Shown one piece after another: positions 1 to 9,772 of a stretch of 64,000 nt of DNA. The notes beneath the pieces are model-generated. The model did no database searches. It worked only from the letters and a program-made list of their open reading frames with translations, and had not been told where the DNA came from. Location: NCBI GenBank assembly GCA_950295325.1, contig OX485807.1, positions 21,549,666-21,613,665 of the forward strand. Direction: 5' to 3'. Each line of letters opens with the position of its first letter. The first letter of the stretch is position 1. Both the position numbers and the translations under genes were made by a program. Source of the DNA: Polytrichum commune (taxonomy: Eukaryota; Streptophyta; Polytrichopsida; Polytrichales; Polytrichaceae).

Positions 1-35
1 GCAGCGAAAACTCTGAATGGGAAGATGAGTTTCCG

Positions 36-432
36 AGGGAAAATCGGGAACTCCAACCGGACAACTCGCGACGAATCCCGACATTTCCTGGACTCTACAA
101 GCCAGCAGTAGTCCCACATTGTTCACGTCGTGTCTGTCTCCTTGAGAAACGTAAGCTATCCTCCATTCGTAATTCACAACCTGCTCATAACCGACACTCA
201 ACATGCCACCGAATTGACCATTGGTAGAGACAAATCCGTTTAGGAAAATGAATTCGCGAGGGATAATCGGGAACTCTAGCCAGACACTTCGTGACGAGTA
301 CCAAGATGACACCAGCAGCAGTCTCACAGTGTTTTCAAGTCGCATCCGTCTCTTGGAGCAATGTCAGCATTCCAAAAGTTACATCTCACAGCATGCTTAT
401 CAACGACACTAAACATGCCACCGAATTGGCCA
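36..432. repeat. Two-copy tandem duplication, period about 213 bp
   Basis: Two adjacent, diverged copies of one sequence. The first runs to the CCACCGAATTGACCA near 205-219 and the second to CCACCGAATTGGCCA near 418-432. Both contain AATCGGGAACTC, a variant of CAGCAGTAGTCCCACA and a GTCTCCTTGAG-like string. Short open frames here differ between copies and look like shadows. I see no gene in 1-560. Confidence 0.7.
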
Positions 433-598
433 ATGCCGGACAAGAATCCGAATTACGTCGACCTCAAGGGCAAGAAGGATCTCCTGCTGCAGCCGCACCT
501 TCAAAAAGAACGGGTGTCTCACAATAAAAGCAACCACGCACTCCGGCCGTCACATTAGAGCTTAAGGGAGTAGAAACAAAATTAAATTGGTTGCAGAC

Positions 599-807
599 CT
601 GGGAGGGGCGGCAGGGGGAGCATGTCGGAGCGCTTTCTCCATGGCCTGCGACGCGCGGTCCGACATGAGCGACGACGACTTGCTAAACACAGCCAAGGGC
701 ACGTGCGCTGCGGCCTTAATATTACTCTCCATACCGCTTCCCGACGCCGCCGTCGCCGCCGCTCCTCCTCCTCCCCCCCCCGCTGCGTCTGCCGTTGCCC
801 TTGGCAT
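599..807 (-). CDS. Possible GC-rich first exon of a gene leaving the window on the left
   Basis: On the minus strand an ATG at 807 opens an Ala/Gly-rich stretch followed by a less repetitive segment (MESNIKAAAHVPLAVF...). It ends at a plausible splice donor, CAG|GTCTGC, at 598-597. The region upstream (808-1200) is pyrimidine-rich on this strand and could be a 5' UTR. No second exon is visible in 1-560 and no domain is recognised. Low-complexity coding of this kind arises easily in GC-rich DNA, so this is only a candidate. Confidence 0.22.
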
Positions 808-1108
808 TCCTCCTCCTCATCGCTGCAAACCCTAGCACCACCATCGGTCCAGCACAATACAATGCGCTTCCCTCTCCCCTCCCCAACAAACAAACAAACA
901 ATTTACCTCATAAAGTGCGCGTAGGTACTCATGATGCCAAGGACGTGGATTGATTTTTCCCAAGGGAAGGGACCGATTGTGGCGCTGCTGCCAAATCTCT
1001 AGAGTACAGGGCCAGCCTTGCCTTCAGAATTCGTACATCACACTCACAGACTTGCTTGCTTGCAATCTCTTCGTCCAGACTCCAGACACACACGCGAGGG
1101 CCATGATG

Positions 1109-1175
1109 GCAAGGGCAGGGCAGGGCAGGGCAGGGCAGGAGGACAAAGAGAAGGGGCAAAGGCAAGGGCAAGGCA
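1109..1175. repeat. GGGCA-type microsatellite and purine-rich tract
   Basis: A run of GGGCA units (positions 1114-1138) grades into GGGCAAAGGCAAGGCAAGG. Open frames on both strands here are products of the repeat. Confidence 0.7.
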
Positions 1176-1259
1176 AGGCCTCTTCTCTATCCACATCTTA
1201 GGGGCCTCTTCACACTGCCCTTTAGGCTCTTGGATTTAGGCACGAGGGTCATACTACAT

Positions 1260-1410
1260 AAGGTGCTCACTCTTCTTAATCGGACACTAATATTTGAGTG
1301 GTGTATGATAAGGTTTGCAATTAAGAACGGATATTGTATTTGGGTGGGAGGGGTGAAGGACACGTGTCATGATGAGATTGGATTTGTGTGGTCAAAATGT
1401 GGATATCGTT
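1260..1410 (+). repeat. Dispersed repeat R2, copy 1
   Basis: Matches, in opposite orientation, segments at 33,340-33,475 and 61,525-61,650. Shared landmarks are CTTAATCGGACACTAATATT, then TTAAGAACGGATA about 45 bp later, then GAGATTGGA. A partial match lies near 24,470. The type of element is unknown; a decayed MITE or SINE is possible. Confidence 0.55.
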
Positions 1411-1434
1411 TTAGGTTCAATAGTTAGCACCAGT

Positions 1435-1640
1435 GCCCATGAAGTTTTGGGGCATAGTCGGTCATGATCCTAGTGATTCTAAATCCAACCGGTTACATGT
1501 TGACATCTTCCAGTTTTGCTTTCATTCATTTATTTTATATTTTTCTATAGGTTCCTTTAAAATGTTCGGTAGATTTCTTGAAGTCTTGAACTTCAACCGG
1601 TTATTTCTTGAACTCAACCGGTTCATCTGCAACTAATTAA
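1435..1640 (+). repeat. Dispersed repeat R1, copy 1
   Basis: One of five copies in the window of a roughly 130-200 bp sequence (others near 18,730, 22,385, 45,780 and 55,415). The best conserved part is CCGGTTACATGTTGACATCT, preceded by GATCCTAGTGATTC and followed by TTTCATTCATTT and a CTTGAAGTCTTGAACTTC block. Confidence 0.65.
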
Positions 1641-2048
1641 CCGCCGGTTCTTCCCGGACACAAGTTAGCACCATTGGGAGGGTTTACATAACATTACTTG
1701 GCACTAGGGTGTTTGCACCCCTATTGTCGGGAATTATGCAAGAATTATCCCCTGATTATTTTGGGCCGTCCTAGCAAATTGAACCGTTGTTAGGGTGAGT
1801 ATTGAGCATTTTGCAAGAGTGATAGCCATGTGGGCTTCTATCAGCGGAGCTTATATTCTTGTTTACTTTTGTTTCTAACTTGCATGCCTAGTCGTAGTGG
1901 CAAGGCGTGGGCTAGAGTGTCATCCATTGTAGTCATTTACTACTTTATGTAGTGAGCTAGTCGGGAATAAAAGATGCGATATCCACTCATGCTTAAGCTC
2001 GACACTAGCTTGCCCCTTTTGGGAAATAGGAGATGGACTATAGTAGCC
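1641..2048. other. Intergenic, nothing recognised
   Basis: No coding frame, RNA gene or repeat family recognised. It separates repeat R1 from the Harbinger element. Confidence 0.5.
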
Positions 2049-2476
2049 TAAGAGCATCCGCACCCATGCTCACTATACCCGGCTCTTCAAAGGGCCAGTA
2101 GAGGGCTCCACAAGGCTCTAGGGCCTCGCCAAATATGGCGACCCCCACCCTTCCTCCAGACCTCTCCAGAGGCCCTCGCGCTGCTTCCCGGCGCTCCCTC
2201 CCTCTCGCTGCCTCCCGCCGCTGGTCCGTCACTCCCCCGCTTGCCTGCCTGCCTCCCGGCGCGGCTTTGTCACTCCTCCCGCAGATAAAACAAATAAAGG
2301 TTGGACGAGCCACATCAGAGGCTGCGAGCAAACATAGATTTTTCGACTGTCACAGACCACTACAGACTGCCTGCAAACAGAGCTGCGAGGCTTGTTTTCT
2401 GCTCTTGAAGGAGGTTTAGGGTTGTTTGAGTTAATAGAGTTCCTCGGTTTGACATGTGTATTTTGTAGTTAATCTT

Positions 2477-3772
2477 ATGGATCAATGGCGGGAACGCCTT
2501 CTTGCGACTCGGGAGCTTATTTTGGAGGACGATGAGGAAGATGATTTCAATGTTAATTGGATTATTGGATTAGGGTTGAGTGCACCGCGTGGTCACATGC
2601 CGAGCATTGTCCATGGATCACGTCCAGGGAAATCGCCCAACATTGACAGGCATAGACACGAGATGCATGCCCGCATGATGTCTGATTATTTTGCAGATGA
2701 ACCTACGTATGGCCCAAATTTTTTCCGCCGTCGATACCGTATGCGGAGGTCATTATTTTTGACCATATTGGATAGGGTTTGTGCTAGAGACGATTACTTT
2801 GTTCAGAAACAAGATGCATGTGGTTTTTTGGGGTTGTCCCCGCATCAGAAGATCACCTCCGCTTTGAGGATGTTGTGTTACGGTTTGTGTGCCGATGCTA
2901 CAGACGAATATTGCAGGACTAGTGAAACCACCGCGATGACATCTATGAAGCGATTTTGCATTGCAATTAGGTGTGAGTTTGAGGCATACCATATGAGACA
3001 ACCTACTCGTGCCGATTTTGAAAAACAGTTGGCAATTAATGCTGATCGTGGATTTCCAGGCATGTTTGCCTCACTTGATTGTATGCATTACGAGTGGAAG
3101 AATTGCCCGGTTGCTTGGCAAGGGGACTTCGGTGACAAAGATGGGAAGAAGTCGATCATATTGGAGGCCGTGGCGGATGGTGGTTTGCACATATGGCATG
3201 CGTTCTTTGGGTTACCCGGTTCCAACAACGACTTGAACGTGTTGGATCGTTCACCGCTCATCCACAACATGTTGACTAGCGAAGCTCGTGACATGCAATT
3301 CGAGGTTAACGGGTGTCAGTATGATCGATATTATCTTCTCACGGATGGTATATATCCCGAGTGGTCTTGCTTCGTGCAAAGCATCCATCAACCACAAGAT
3401 GAGAAACGCAGCTATTTTGCGGAAAGACAAGAGGCCGTGCGCAAGGATGTTGAGAGATGTTTCGGGGTGTTGCAGGCCCGTTTTGCGATAATTCGCAACC
3501 CTTGCCGGCATTGGAGCATGGAAGTGATATCGAACATCATGTTCACGTGTTGTATCTTGCACAATATGATAATTGATGACGAAGAAGGTGTTGAAGGACT
3601 AGATGATATTATTGGTGAGTTGCATGAGGGAAATGTCCCAATGCAAAGAGGTTTGTCCTTTGATGAGTATATGGCAAGTACCGTGGACATTACCAATGCG
3701 GACACTCATTTTGGTCTCCGTGGTGATCTCATTGAGCACTTGTGGATGTTGAAAGGCACCAATTTGGCCTAA
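2477..3772 (+). CDS. PIF/Harbinger transposase (DDE_Tnp_4 type)
   Basis: 431-residue protein from the ATG at 2477; codons further upstream in frame include no ATG. The catalytic triad of the family is visible: Asp201 in ASLDCMHYEW, Asp290 in LLTDGIYPEW and Glu326 in KDVERCFGVLQARF. The LPGSNNDLNVL segment and the C-terminal CILHNMIIDDE motif are also family hallmarks. The length fits plant Harbinger transposases (about 400-450 aa). It cuts and joins the element at TWA sites, normally together with the Myb-like ORF1 protein. The frame is intact from start to stop with no intron needed. The convergent partner gene lies 1.3 kb downstream inside the same element. Expression level is unknown. Confidence 0.95.
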   Translation: MDQWRERLLATRELILEDDEEDDFNVNWIIGLGLSAPRGHMPSIVHGSRPGKSPNIDRHRHEMHARMMSDYFADEPTYGPNFFRRRYRMRRSLFLTILDRVCARDDYFVQKQDACGFLGLSPHQKITSALRMLCYGLCADATDEYCRTSETTAMTSMKRFCIAIRCEFEAYHMRQPTRADFEKQLAINADRGFPGMFASLDCMHYEWKNCPVAWQGDFGDKDGKKSIILEAVADGGLHIWHAFFGLPGSNNDLNVLDRSPLIHNMLTSEARDMQFEVNGCQYDRYYLLTDGIYPEWSCFVQSIHQPQDEKRSYFAERQEAVRKDVERCFGVLQARFAIIRNPCRHWSMEVISNIMFTCCILHNMIIDDEEGVEGLDDIIGELHEGNVPMQRGLSFDEYMASTVDITNADTHFGLRGDLIEHLWMLKGTNLA

Positions 3773-4529
3773 TATATAAAGGGGTGACTAGTATCCATAA
3801 GTTTGGCCATATCAATTGCAATACATGTGAGTTTCGGAGAAAGAATGTATGCTGAAATTCTTAAATAATATGCAAATGTGTGACTAATATCACATTTATT
3901 GGAAAAAACTATGTCCAGTCAATGCTAAACCAAGTCCAATGTCATCCTCGGCGCACATGTTTTGTGAATTGTCATGATCTACCATGACATCCCATGTGGT
4001 GGGCATCCCCGGTCCAACATGCTCAATGTCATCCCACTGACCACTATCACCATGGCTATCTACATATCTACCGGGTGCAATCCCGCCATCTTCTCGGAAT
4101 CGCCGACTACAAGGATCATGCTCTTCATTCGCATGTTGTGCCTGCAATCAAAAACAACAAAACAGGGCTTAGGCACATTCAAGGCTTAGACACACTCAAG
4201 CTCATACACATTCAAGCACGGGCGTAATGCCACATTCGACCACAAATTGTCCATAATTGAAACATCCACACAGAATGCATGCAGAACAGAATCATCCACA
4301 CACACAAACATGCCAATGCTCGGACTCAGCCTGCCCTGCAAATCACAATCGGCAGCAATGCTGCATTCCATCAACCAAACTCGTTGACTGTAGACCACAC
4401 AGACTGTCTGCAGAACAAAAAATTACAAAAAAACCTACATTCACACTCAGCCCTCACAGATTGCCTGCAGATAACCGAGAACTAAATAACCCCCTAAACC
4501 CCTAAACCCAAAACCTACATTCACACTCA
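3773..4529. other. Harbinger inter-ORF spacer
   Basis: No gene. Scattered CTGCCTGCAGATAAC-like words foreshadow the A-tract repeats to the right. It probably holds the 3' UTRs of the two convergent transposon genes. Confidence 0.5.
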
Positions 4530-4602
4530 GCCTTCACAGACTGCTCTCTTTTGTGCCTGCAATTAAACCAGAGCCTGTAATGCCACATACAGGGCCTGCA
4601 GG

Positions 4603-4635
<33 letters not shown>

Positions 4636-4985
4636 ACACTAACACTTATAGACCTTCCCCCTGTCAAAAAGAAGCATTCAGACTGCTCTCTTTTGTGCCT
4701 GCAATCAAATCAGAGCCTAAAAATCCACATACAGGGCCTGCAGAAAAAAAAAAAAAAAAAAAACCTTCCCTAAACCCTTACAGACCCTCCCCCTGTCAAA
4801 AAGAAACATTCAGACTAATCTCTTTTGTGCCTGCAATCAAATCAGAGCCTAAAAATCCACATACAGGGCCTGCAGGAAAAAAAAAAAAAAACCTACATTA
4901 TCCCTCATAGACTGCCTGCAGATAACCGAGAACTAAATAACTCACACAGACTGCCTGCAGGAAATTTAAAAAAAAAAACAGTCAC
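4530..4985. repeat. Tandem repeat with long A-tracts between the two Harbinger ORFs
   Basis: Three diverged units of about 130-150 bp, each with CTCTTTTGTGCCTGCAAT, then a CCACATACAGGGCCTGCAG block, then a run of 14 to 30 adenines (for example 4603-4632 and 4744-4762). A fourth partial unit ends near 4985. The A-tracts are on the plus strand at the 3' side of the transposase gene. Confidence 0.85.
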
Positions 4986-5077
4986 ATTCAAAGTCGGCCA
5001 CAGTCTGCCCTAGAAGAGAATTAGAATTCGGACAGGGTCACAGTCGGCTCACAGAAAGTGAATCCAGCATTCACATT

Positions 5078-6580
5078 TCAAATTTTATCAAGCAGGATCA
5101 CAGGCTCACAGTCAAGCAAAGTGGCTGGTTTAGTACGAGAAATTGAATCCACCTCAGAATCGAGATCGTCTTCCTCGTCGGATTCTTGCAAATCCCCAAT
5201 TTCTCTATGACCCGGATGCTCGTAATTTGATCTCATAGAGTCGAATTCCACTCGTGCATCCCGCAATTGCCTGAGTGTTTCCTCATCTTCTTGAGATCTC
5301 TTATCCGCTTCTTCTCGTTCGCGTGCCGCCTCGGACATTTCAAAAACCTCTCGCTCTTGTTGTTCACGCAACTCAAATGCCGCGGATTCCGCCCTTCGAC
5401 GTCGTAATTTGAGCAGCTCCTCCTCACGAAGCAAACGAATAAATTCTTGAGCCTCCGGCGTGGTAACTTGGTTCATCGGTGCGGTGAAAAGGAGTAGCAT
5501 GTTGTGGTACTCCAAACTTGCCGCCTTGCGAAGTGTTGCTTCCGCCATCTTCTCGGCGGCCTTGGCTTGAGTCAAAGCCGCTCTCTCGTGCACCTTGTCA
5601 GCACGTTGGGCATCTTTTGCTGCTTTTGTGCCTCCGGGCCTCTCTCTGAATGTCATGCTTGTAGTTGCCTCACCTGTAGTATCCACAGCACTCACACCAT
5701 TTTGGGTGTCCATTTGGGAACCCGATTGCGACTCGTGGTCAGAAGAACCAGACACCCTCCTAGAGGGAGTTGTTTGACGCGATGGACTAACACCGTCAGC
5801 CCAACGCGGAAAATCTTTCACCAATTCCCAACAGTGTTCAAACATGAACTCAGTGTTCTTAGCAGTTTTAGTACGATACAAATCTTTAGCCATGCGAATA
5901 ATGTCAGATTCTTTACTACCACTTTTGTTTAATCTTTTGATTTGATTATAGGCTCCGATGAATTTTCCCACATCGTGTTTAATCATGCCCCATTTTGATT
6001 CCAATGATCGCGCGCCCCTATGTCCACCTGGTCTACATTGATCATAATGCAAATAAATTCGTTCCCAGAAAGCATTACCCTTTTGTTGATTCCCGCAAAT
6101 TGGGTCCTGAGAGATTGCGAGAACACTCCTAGTCAACTGGCGTTCTTCCTCAGGAACAAAATTCTTACCTTTCGCAGGCCGCACAGACCCTCCCCCACGA
6201 CCCCTGCCTCGGCTTCGACCAAAATCAACAGAGGGTTGAGTATGCAGGGAGAATGCTGGGTCACTCACCTGGGCTTGATGGCCTGCTCCAGTAGTCACAT
6301 CCGGCACCGAGGCCGTCGGTGCTTCGTGTTCGCCGAAACCAGTTGAATGCTGCAAGTGAATCCCCGCATGATGGCTGCGATCGAGCCCAGTTCGCCGAGA
6401 TTGCAAACCATTCGCTTCACCCACTCGCGGCGACGGCCTCCCCCGCATCAAACCCTCAAATTCGACGTCGTCGAATCCCCGCTCACCAACCCCGAAATCA
6501 GTTGCCGCAGGCGCTCCTCGCTGCAAGCCACCGCGTCCACGGCCTCGAAGCACCGAGTGCCCACGGCCACGTCCTGCCAT
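5078..6580 (-). CDS. PIF/Harbinger ORF1, Myb/SANT-like DNA-binding partner protein
   Basis: 500 residues from the ATG at 6580; the frame extends a little upstream but without another ATG. The N-terminus is Arg/Gly-rich (several RGRGR runs near residues 3-20 and 123-131). A SANT/Myb-like domain follows at about residues 140-225, with FVPEEERQLTRSVLAI, NQQKGNAFWERI and SLESKWGMIKHDV, the three-tryptophan-type pattern of Harbinger ORF1 and trihelix-like proteins. The C-terminal half (about 320-470) is a charged coiled coil rich in Glu, Arg and Ala. In this superfamily ORF1 binds the TIR region and brings the transposase to the nucleus; that role is inferred by family. Convergent with the transposase, no frame breaks. 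Confidence 0.88.
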   Translation of the reverse strand: MAGRGRGHSVLRGRGRGGLQRGAPAATDFGVGERGFDDVEFEGLMRGRPSPRVGEANGLQSRRTGLDRSHHAGIHLQHSTGFGEHEAPTASVPDVTTGAGHQAQVSDPAFSLHTQPSVDFGRSRGRGRGGGSVRPAKGKNFVPEEERQLTRSVLAISQDPICGNQQKGNAFWERIYLHYDQCRPGGHRGARSLESKWGMIKHDVGKFIGAYNQIKRLNKSGSKESDIIRMAKDLYRTKTAKNTEFMFEHCWELVKDFPRWADGVSPSRQTTPSRRVSGSSDHESQSGSQMDTQNGVSAVDTTGEATTSMTFRERPGGTKAAKDAQRADKVHERAALTQAKAAEKMAEATLRKAASLEYHNMLLLFTAPMNQVTTPEAQEFIRLLREEELLKLRRRRAESAAFELREQQEREVFEMSEAAREREEADKRSQEDEETLRQLRDARVEFDSMRSNYEHPGHREIGDLQESDEEDDLDSEVDSISRTKPATLLDCEPVILLDKI

Positions 6581-6827
6581 CCCGCCAAAAATTCTCCGAA
6601 CAGCGGTGCACACAAAAAATTAGAACAAAATCTTCCCTAAATCACCCGGCTTTTGGGCGCGCGCAGAGAACTCGAAGACTCTGGAAAATGGCGCGACAGG
6701 GGAAGTTTTTCACGAGCCCGCTCTTGAAAGAGCCGTTGCCCGGGTTGCGGTGGGGTGGTCATTCCTACCCGGGCCCGCCAAAAGCCATTGAGGCCGGGTA
6801 TAGCGAGCATGGGTGCGGATGCTCTGA

Positions 6828-7199
6828 GCAATGTTATGTATGTGACCACGTAAAGAAGCATGGAAATTTTTAGTACGACCCTTTACAACTATTGCAATTC
6901 CAACTCTGATTGTGAAATTTGAAAATACCGATTTGTGTGATTCGTAATTGTTGATTGTATGAGGAAATTCCTGAACATGCCGAACAACCAAATTGCCCAT
7001 GCATGGAGGTGGAAGTGTCCACAATAGGGTCACGTATCTTACCCTTCGTGTGACAATTTCACATCATGACATTGCTATCACTCATTCCAGGCAAAAGAAT
7101 ACTTCAGCCCAAGGCCGAAAATAAACATGTTGTGAATCTCATCAAAAGAATGGCGTGTTGGATTACACTGTTATAACAAAGGTCCCCGAGGAACAAGAC
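6828..7199. other. Intergenic, nothing recognised
   Basis: No supported coding frame or repeat between the Harbinger element and the first LINE relic. Confidence 0.5.
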
Positions 7200-7506
7200 A
7201 TCTCTTTTATTTATAATACGTTAAGAAGCACAAGGCTTAGTAATGTTATGATTTTTGAGGGAGATTTGGCACGTGAAACTTGCAAAAACTTATCTTGGTT
7301 AGGTCTTCCAAGTCCATACACAAAGGACATATAATGACAAGTGGATGATTGAGAAAGGGAAGAGAAAGGAAGGGGAGGGAAGCGCCTGAAAGGCATCTTC
7401 TCTATCCACACCGATGGCTCAAAGTATTTCAATAAATGTGTGACGGGTTCACATTTTCTTAACTAAAATTTGGCATGTGACATCATAACATTAGTTTGTG
7501 GCATGC

Positions 7507-7538
7507 AGAAAGAAAAGAAAAGAAAAGAAAAGAAAACA
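7507..7538. repeat. AAAGA microsatellite
   Basis: About six AAAGA units within the 3' UTR of LINE copy 1. Confidence 0.9.
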
Positions 7539-7670
7539 CCCGTATCAATTATACTGGCATGAATATGAGCCTGTTGACCCTATATTGATCACAATGTCCC
7601 GTGATGCAATATAGGATGTTATGCCTCCGTTGGGAGGTGGGCTCTGTTGTGGTGCAAGAGAGCCCCCACC

Positions 7671-8753
7671 TTATGGTGGGGGAACGGGGGTTTGTTTGTT
7701 GTCAAGTTTTATTTTATTTAGGACTAGGTAAGTAAGGTATTTGATGGCATTTTGGTGTATGTTTTTCATGAGGGTTTTGGTGTAGGTTTTCGGGATTTTA
7801 AGTTTGATTAGTTGTTCTATGGAGTTTTCGTGTATAGCTCCCCTTACTCCATTGGTGATGGTAATGAGGTGATTGGTCTGCCAGCCTTTGTTTTGTAGTG
7901 TGGTGATTAGTGGGTCATATTTGGTGTGTTTGTGGGTGCGAGCTTGTTCGGGGAATCTGTCATGGTAGTATGTGAATTCTATGAATTGGACGGTGTAGTT
8001 AGGGGAGGGTAGTATAGGTGTTTGTGTTTGATTGGGGGCTCCAATGATGCACATTATGTCTGGTCTTAATTTCGCTTGGCATTGACATGTTCCTTGTGTG
8101 CATGTACATTTGAGAAGCCATTATGGGATTGTTTGGTCTGGGGGTTGGTTGGTTATTCTGCCTGCATTGGTCAAGGTAAAGAACCGGGTGTTTTTATTGG
8201 CTTGTAGGGTCTGGGTAATGAGGTGGACTGCTTTGTTATGTCTAGCAATTCGCAATCCTTTTAAGTATGGGTGTTCGCATGTTGATAGTAGGTGGGGCCA
8301 TGTGTCTCTGTCGTTGGTACGACATAGTGTACAATTGGGGTTTTGGTACTTAAGGGGCCAAAAGATATTTTTCCTATGGTTACCCATGTATTGGGCATAT
8401 CTGAATTTTAGAGTTTGGGTAACTTGTGTGTCGGGTATTTTGTCGTCATTCCAGAAGTGGTTAGAAAACTTTTGGTTGATTAGATCGTTTGTTAACCATT
8501 TGTCTACATACGGGAATTTATGTTTGGCTAGTGCAGTTTCACGGTTTTCATGTTCTTTTGTTATGAATGTGTGGAGGTTGCAAATGACACCATCATGTGT
8601 GGCTGTAGGGCAACTAGCTAGCCAAAAGGGGGTAGAGTGGGCTATGTGTATGCGTGGCGTATTGTTTGGTTTCTCTTTAAGTGTCCCCTCATTGGCTAGT
8701 GTGTCTGCCCTTTCATTGCCACTAATGCCCGTGCACATTTTCCTTGGGCCCAA
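7671..8753 (-). pseudogene. LINE ORF2 C-terminus: RNase H end, CCHC knuckle, possible restriction-like endonuclease
   Basis: The fragment opens in the RNase H motif GISGNERADTLANEG. A CCHC knuckle follows (CTLC, His, then STC in DTWPHLLSTCEH), then RIARHNKAVHLI, a Cys-rich stretch, RPDIMCIIG and VQFIEFTYYHDRF. The order CCHC, RHN/RHD, PD and E resembles the C-terminal restriction-like endonuclease of the R2 and Dualen groups; that reading is inference. One in-frame TAA (8121-8123) interrupts an otherwise continuous frame between the RHN part and the PD part. No reverse transcriptase domain remains. The last residues (KIKLDNKQ) match copy 2. Confidence 0.75.
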
Positions 8754-9007
8754 GAACAGGCCTCAAATTAACTCTTGTATCTCAAGTCGTTATCCCTTAC
8801 AATTGGGAAAATCAACTTGAATTCAATCGATGTGTGAGAGCTTATGGGATAGGTGTAGAGAATCACACCAAAGGGAATAAATCGACGTTCATAGGTGACT
8901 TTGTATTGTAGCTCTGTAGCGTTCATGGAGATGGGAACTCTTTGATAGGGGAAAAAAAAAACCAAGCTTCACTCATTAAAGTTGCAGGGTTAGATATAAA
9001 GGGCACA

Positions 9008-9187
9008 AACATCATAACATTATTCAGATTCATAACAATGTTCTGTGGGATTGATGGTATTCCACGTAGTATTCCCGGATATTCTCGTAATTCAGGGTTG
9101 AATGTGGGGAATATCTGAGAATACTATGTGCAATATTGTCAGTCCCACAGAACATTGTTATGGCACTGTATAATGTCATGATAATGT
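9008..9187. repeat. Long imperfect hairpin (possible MITE or small-RNA precursor)
   Basis: The left arm from 9031 (CATAACAATGTTCTGTGGGA) is exactly mirrored at 9143-9162. Pairing continues inward with mismatches (GGTATTCCACGTAGTATTC against GAATACTATGTGCAATATT) and outward to about 9008 and 9187. Arms of about 75 nt enclose a loop of roughly 20 nt near the centre. No protein is encoded. Length and mismatch pattern fit either a small MITE or a foldback that could yield small RNA. Confidence 0.7.
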
Positions 9188-9772
9188 TGGTTAGATTTCC
9201 AAATAGTTTATCTTTGTTGAGACACATATGCACATACAAGGAAAAGTTCGATTGCAAGGGGGACGGAGGAGAAGGGAAGGGCCTGAAAACCAATCCTTTA
9301 TCCATATACTGAAACCATGATGAGGTCTTCCAAGTAACCAAGCTCGATTCATTAATACTATCACAGTTCTCCATAAATAAAATAAAATAAAATAAATAAA
9401 TAAATAAAGTAAGAATAAAATAAATAAAAGTAATGTCAAGATTTGTTTTGTACACTGACGTGAATGGGAGCATATTCCTCTATATTGTGTTCATGTTTAA
9501 CCAAGCATCAGTGTAAGGGTACTTCCTCCCTCTCATGAGGTGGGCTCCTAAAGTTTTAAAGAGAAAATATGATACCTAACATCGAGGGGGGTCTATGGGG
9601 GGGGGGGGTTGTTTGTTGTCTAGTTTTATTTTATTTAATATTAGGTATGTGGGGTATTTAATGACAATTTGGTGTAGTTGTTTCATAAGTGTTTTAATCT
9701 CGTTTTTGGGTATTTTGAGTTTTTCTAAGTCTTTAATTGATTGTTCTTCATAAAGTAGCAAAAAGGAGGGTT
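9175..9772 (-). mobile_element. 5'-truncated non-LTR retrotransposon, copy 2
   Basis: Only the last ~60 codons of ORF2 (9576-9761; KIPKNEIKTLMKQLHQ... ending KIKLDNKQ) and the 3' UTR remain. The C-terminus is clearly homologous to copy 1. The copy is cut at about 9,770 on its 5' side. An AAAT/AAATA microsatellite (9,372-9,428) and a run of ten G's (9,599-9,608) lie inside or next to it. Confidence 0.75.

Larger units (their letters stand above)
2052..6824. mobile_element. Complete PIF/Harbinger DNA transposon, 4,773 bp
   Basis: Terminal inverted repeats start GAGCATCCGCACCCATGCTC on the left (2052) and are mirrored on the right (ending 6824), with one mismatch over about 32 bp. The GAGCATCC start is typical of PIF/Harbinger and Tourist-like MITEs. 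The element is flanked by TAA (2049-2051) and TGA (6825-6827), consistent with the family's 3-bp TWA target duplication after one substitution. Inside are two convergent uninterrupted ORFs, the DDE transposase (plus) and the Myb/SANT-like partner (minus), the two proteins this superfamily needs. Intact ORFs plus intact TIRs suggest a young, possibly autonomous copy. Confidence 0.95.
7200..8762 (-). mobile_element. 5'-truncated non-LTR retrotransposon (LINE), copy 1
   Basis: Minus-strand element keeping only the end of ORF2 (7671-8753) and a 3' UTR of about 450 bp (7,230-7,670). The UTR matches the flank of copy 2: both have a GGGAAG-rich segment followed by a CC(T)GAAA block, a simple repeat, and a TG(A/G)CGTGAATG-like block. 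The 5' end stops abruptly inside RNase H near 8760, the usual result of incomplete reverse transcription. Confidence 0.8.

Noticed and set aside
562-924. Overlapping long frames on both strands at 562-924
   Set aside because: Mostly products of CCT/GCC-type low complexity; only one minus-strand exon is kept, at low confidence.
929-1239. Frames on both strands across 929-1239
   Set aside because: They run through the GGGCA microsatellite and have no domain or splice context.
8098-8820. 240-codon plus-strand frame with many hydrophobic residues
   Set aside because: It is the antisense shadow of the LINE ORF2 fragment, whose RNase H motif is on the minus strand.
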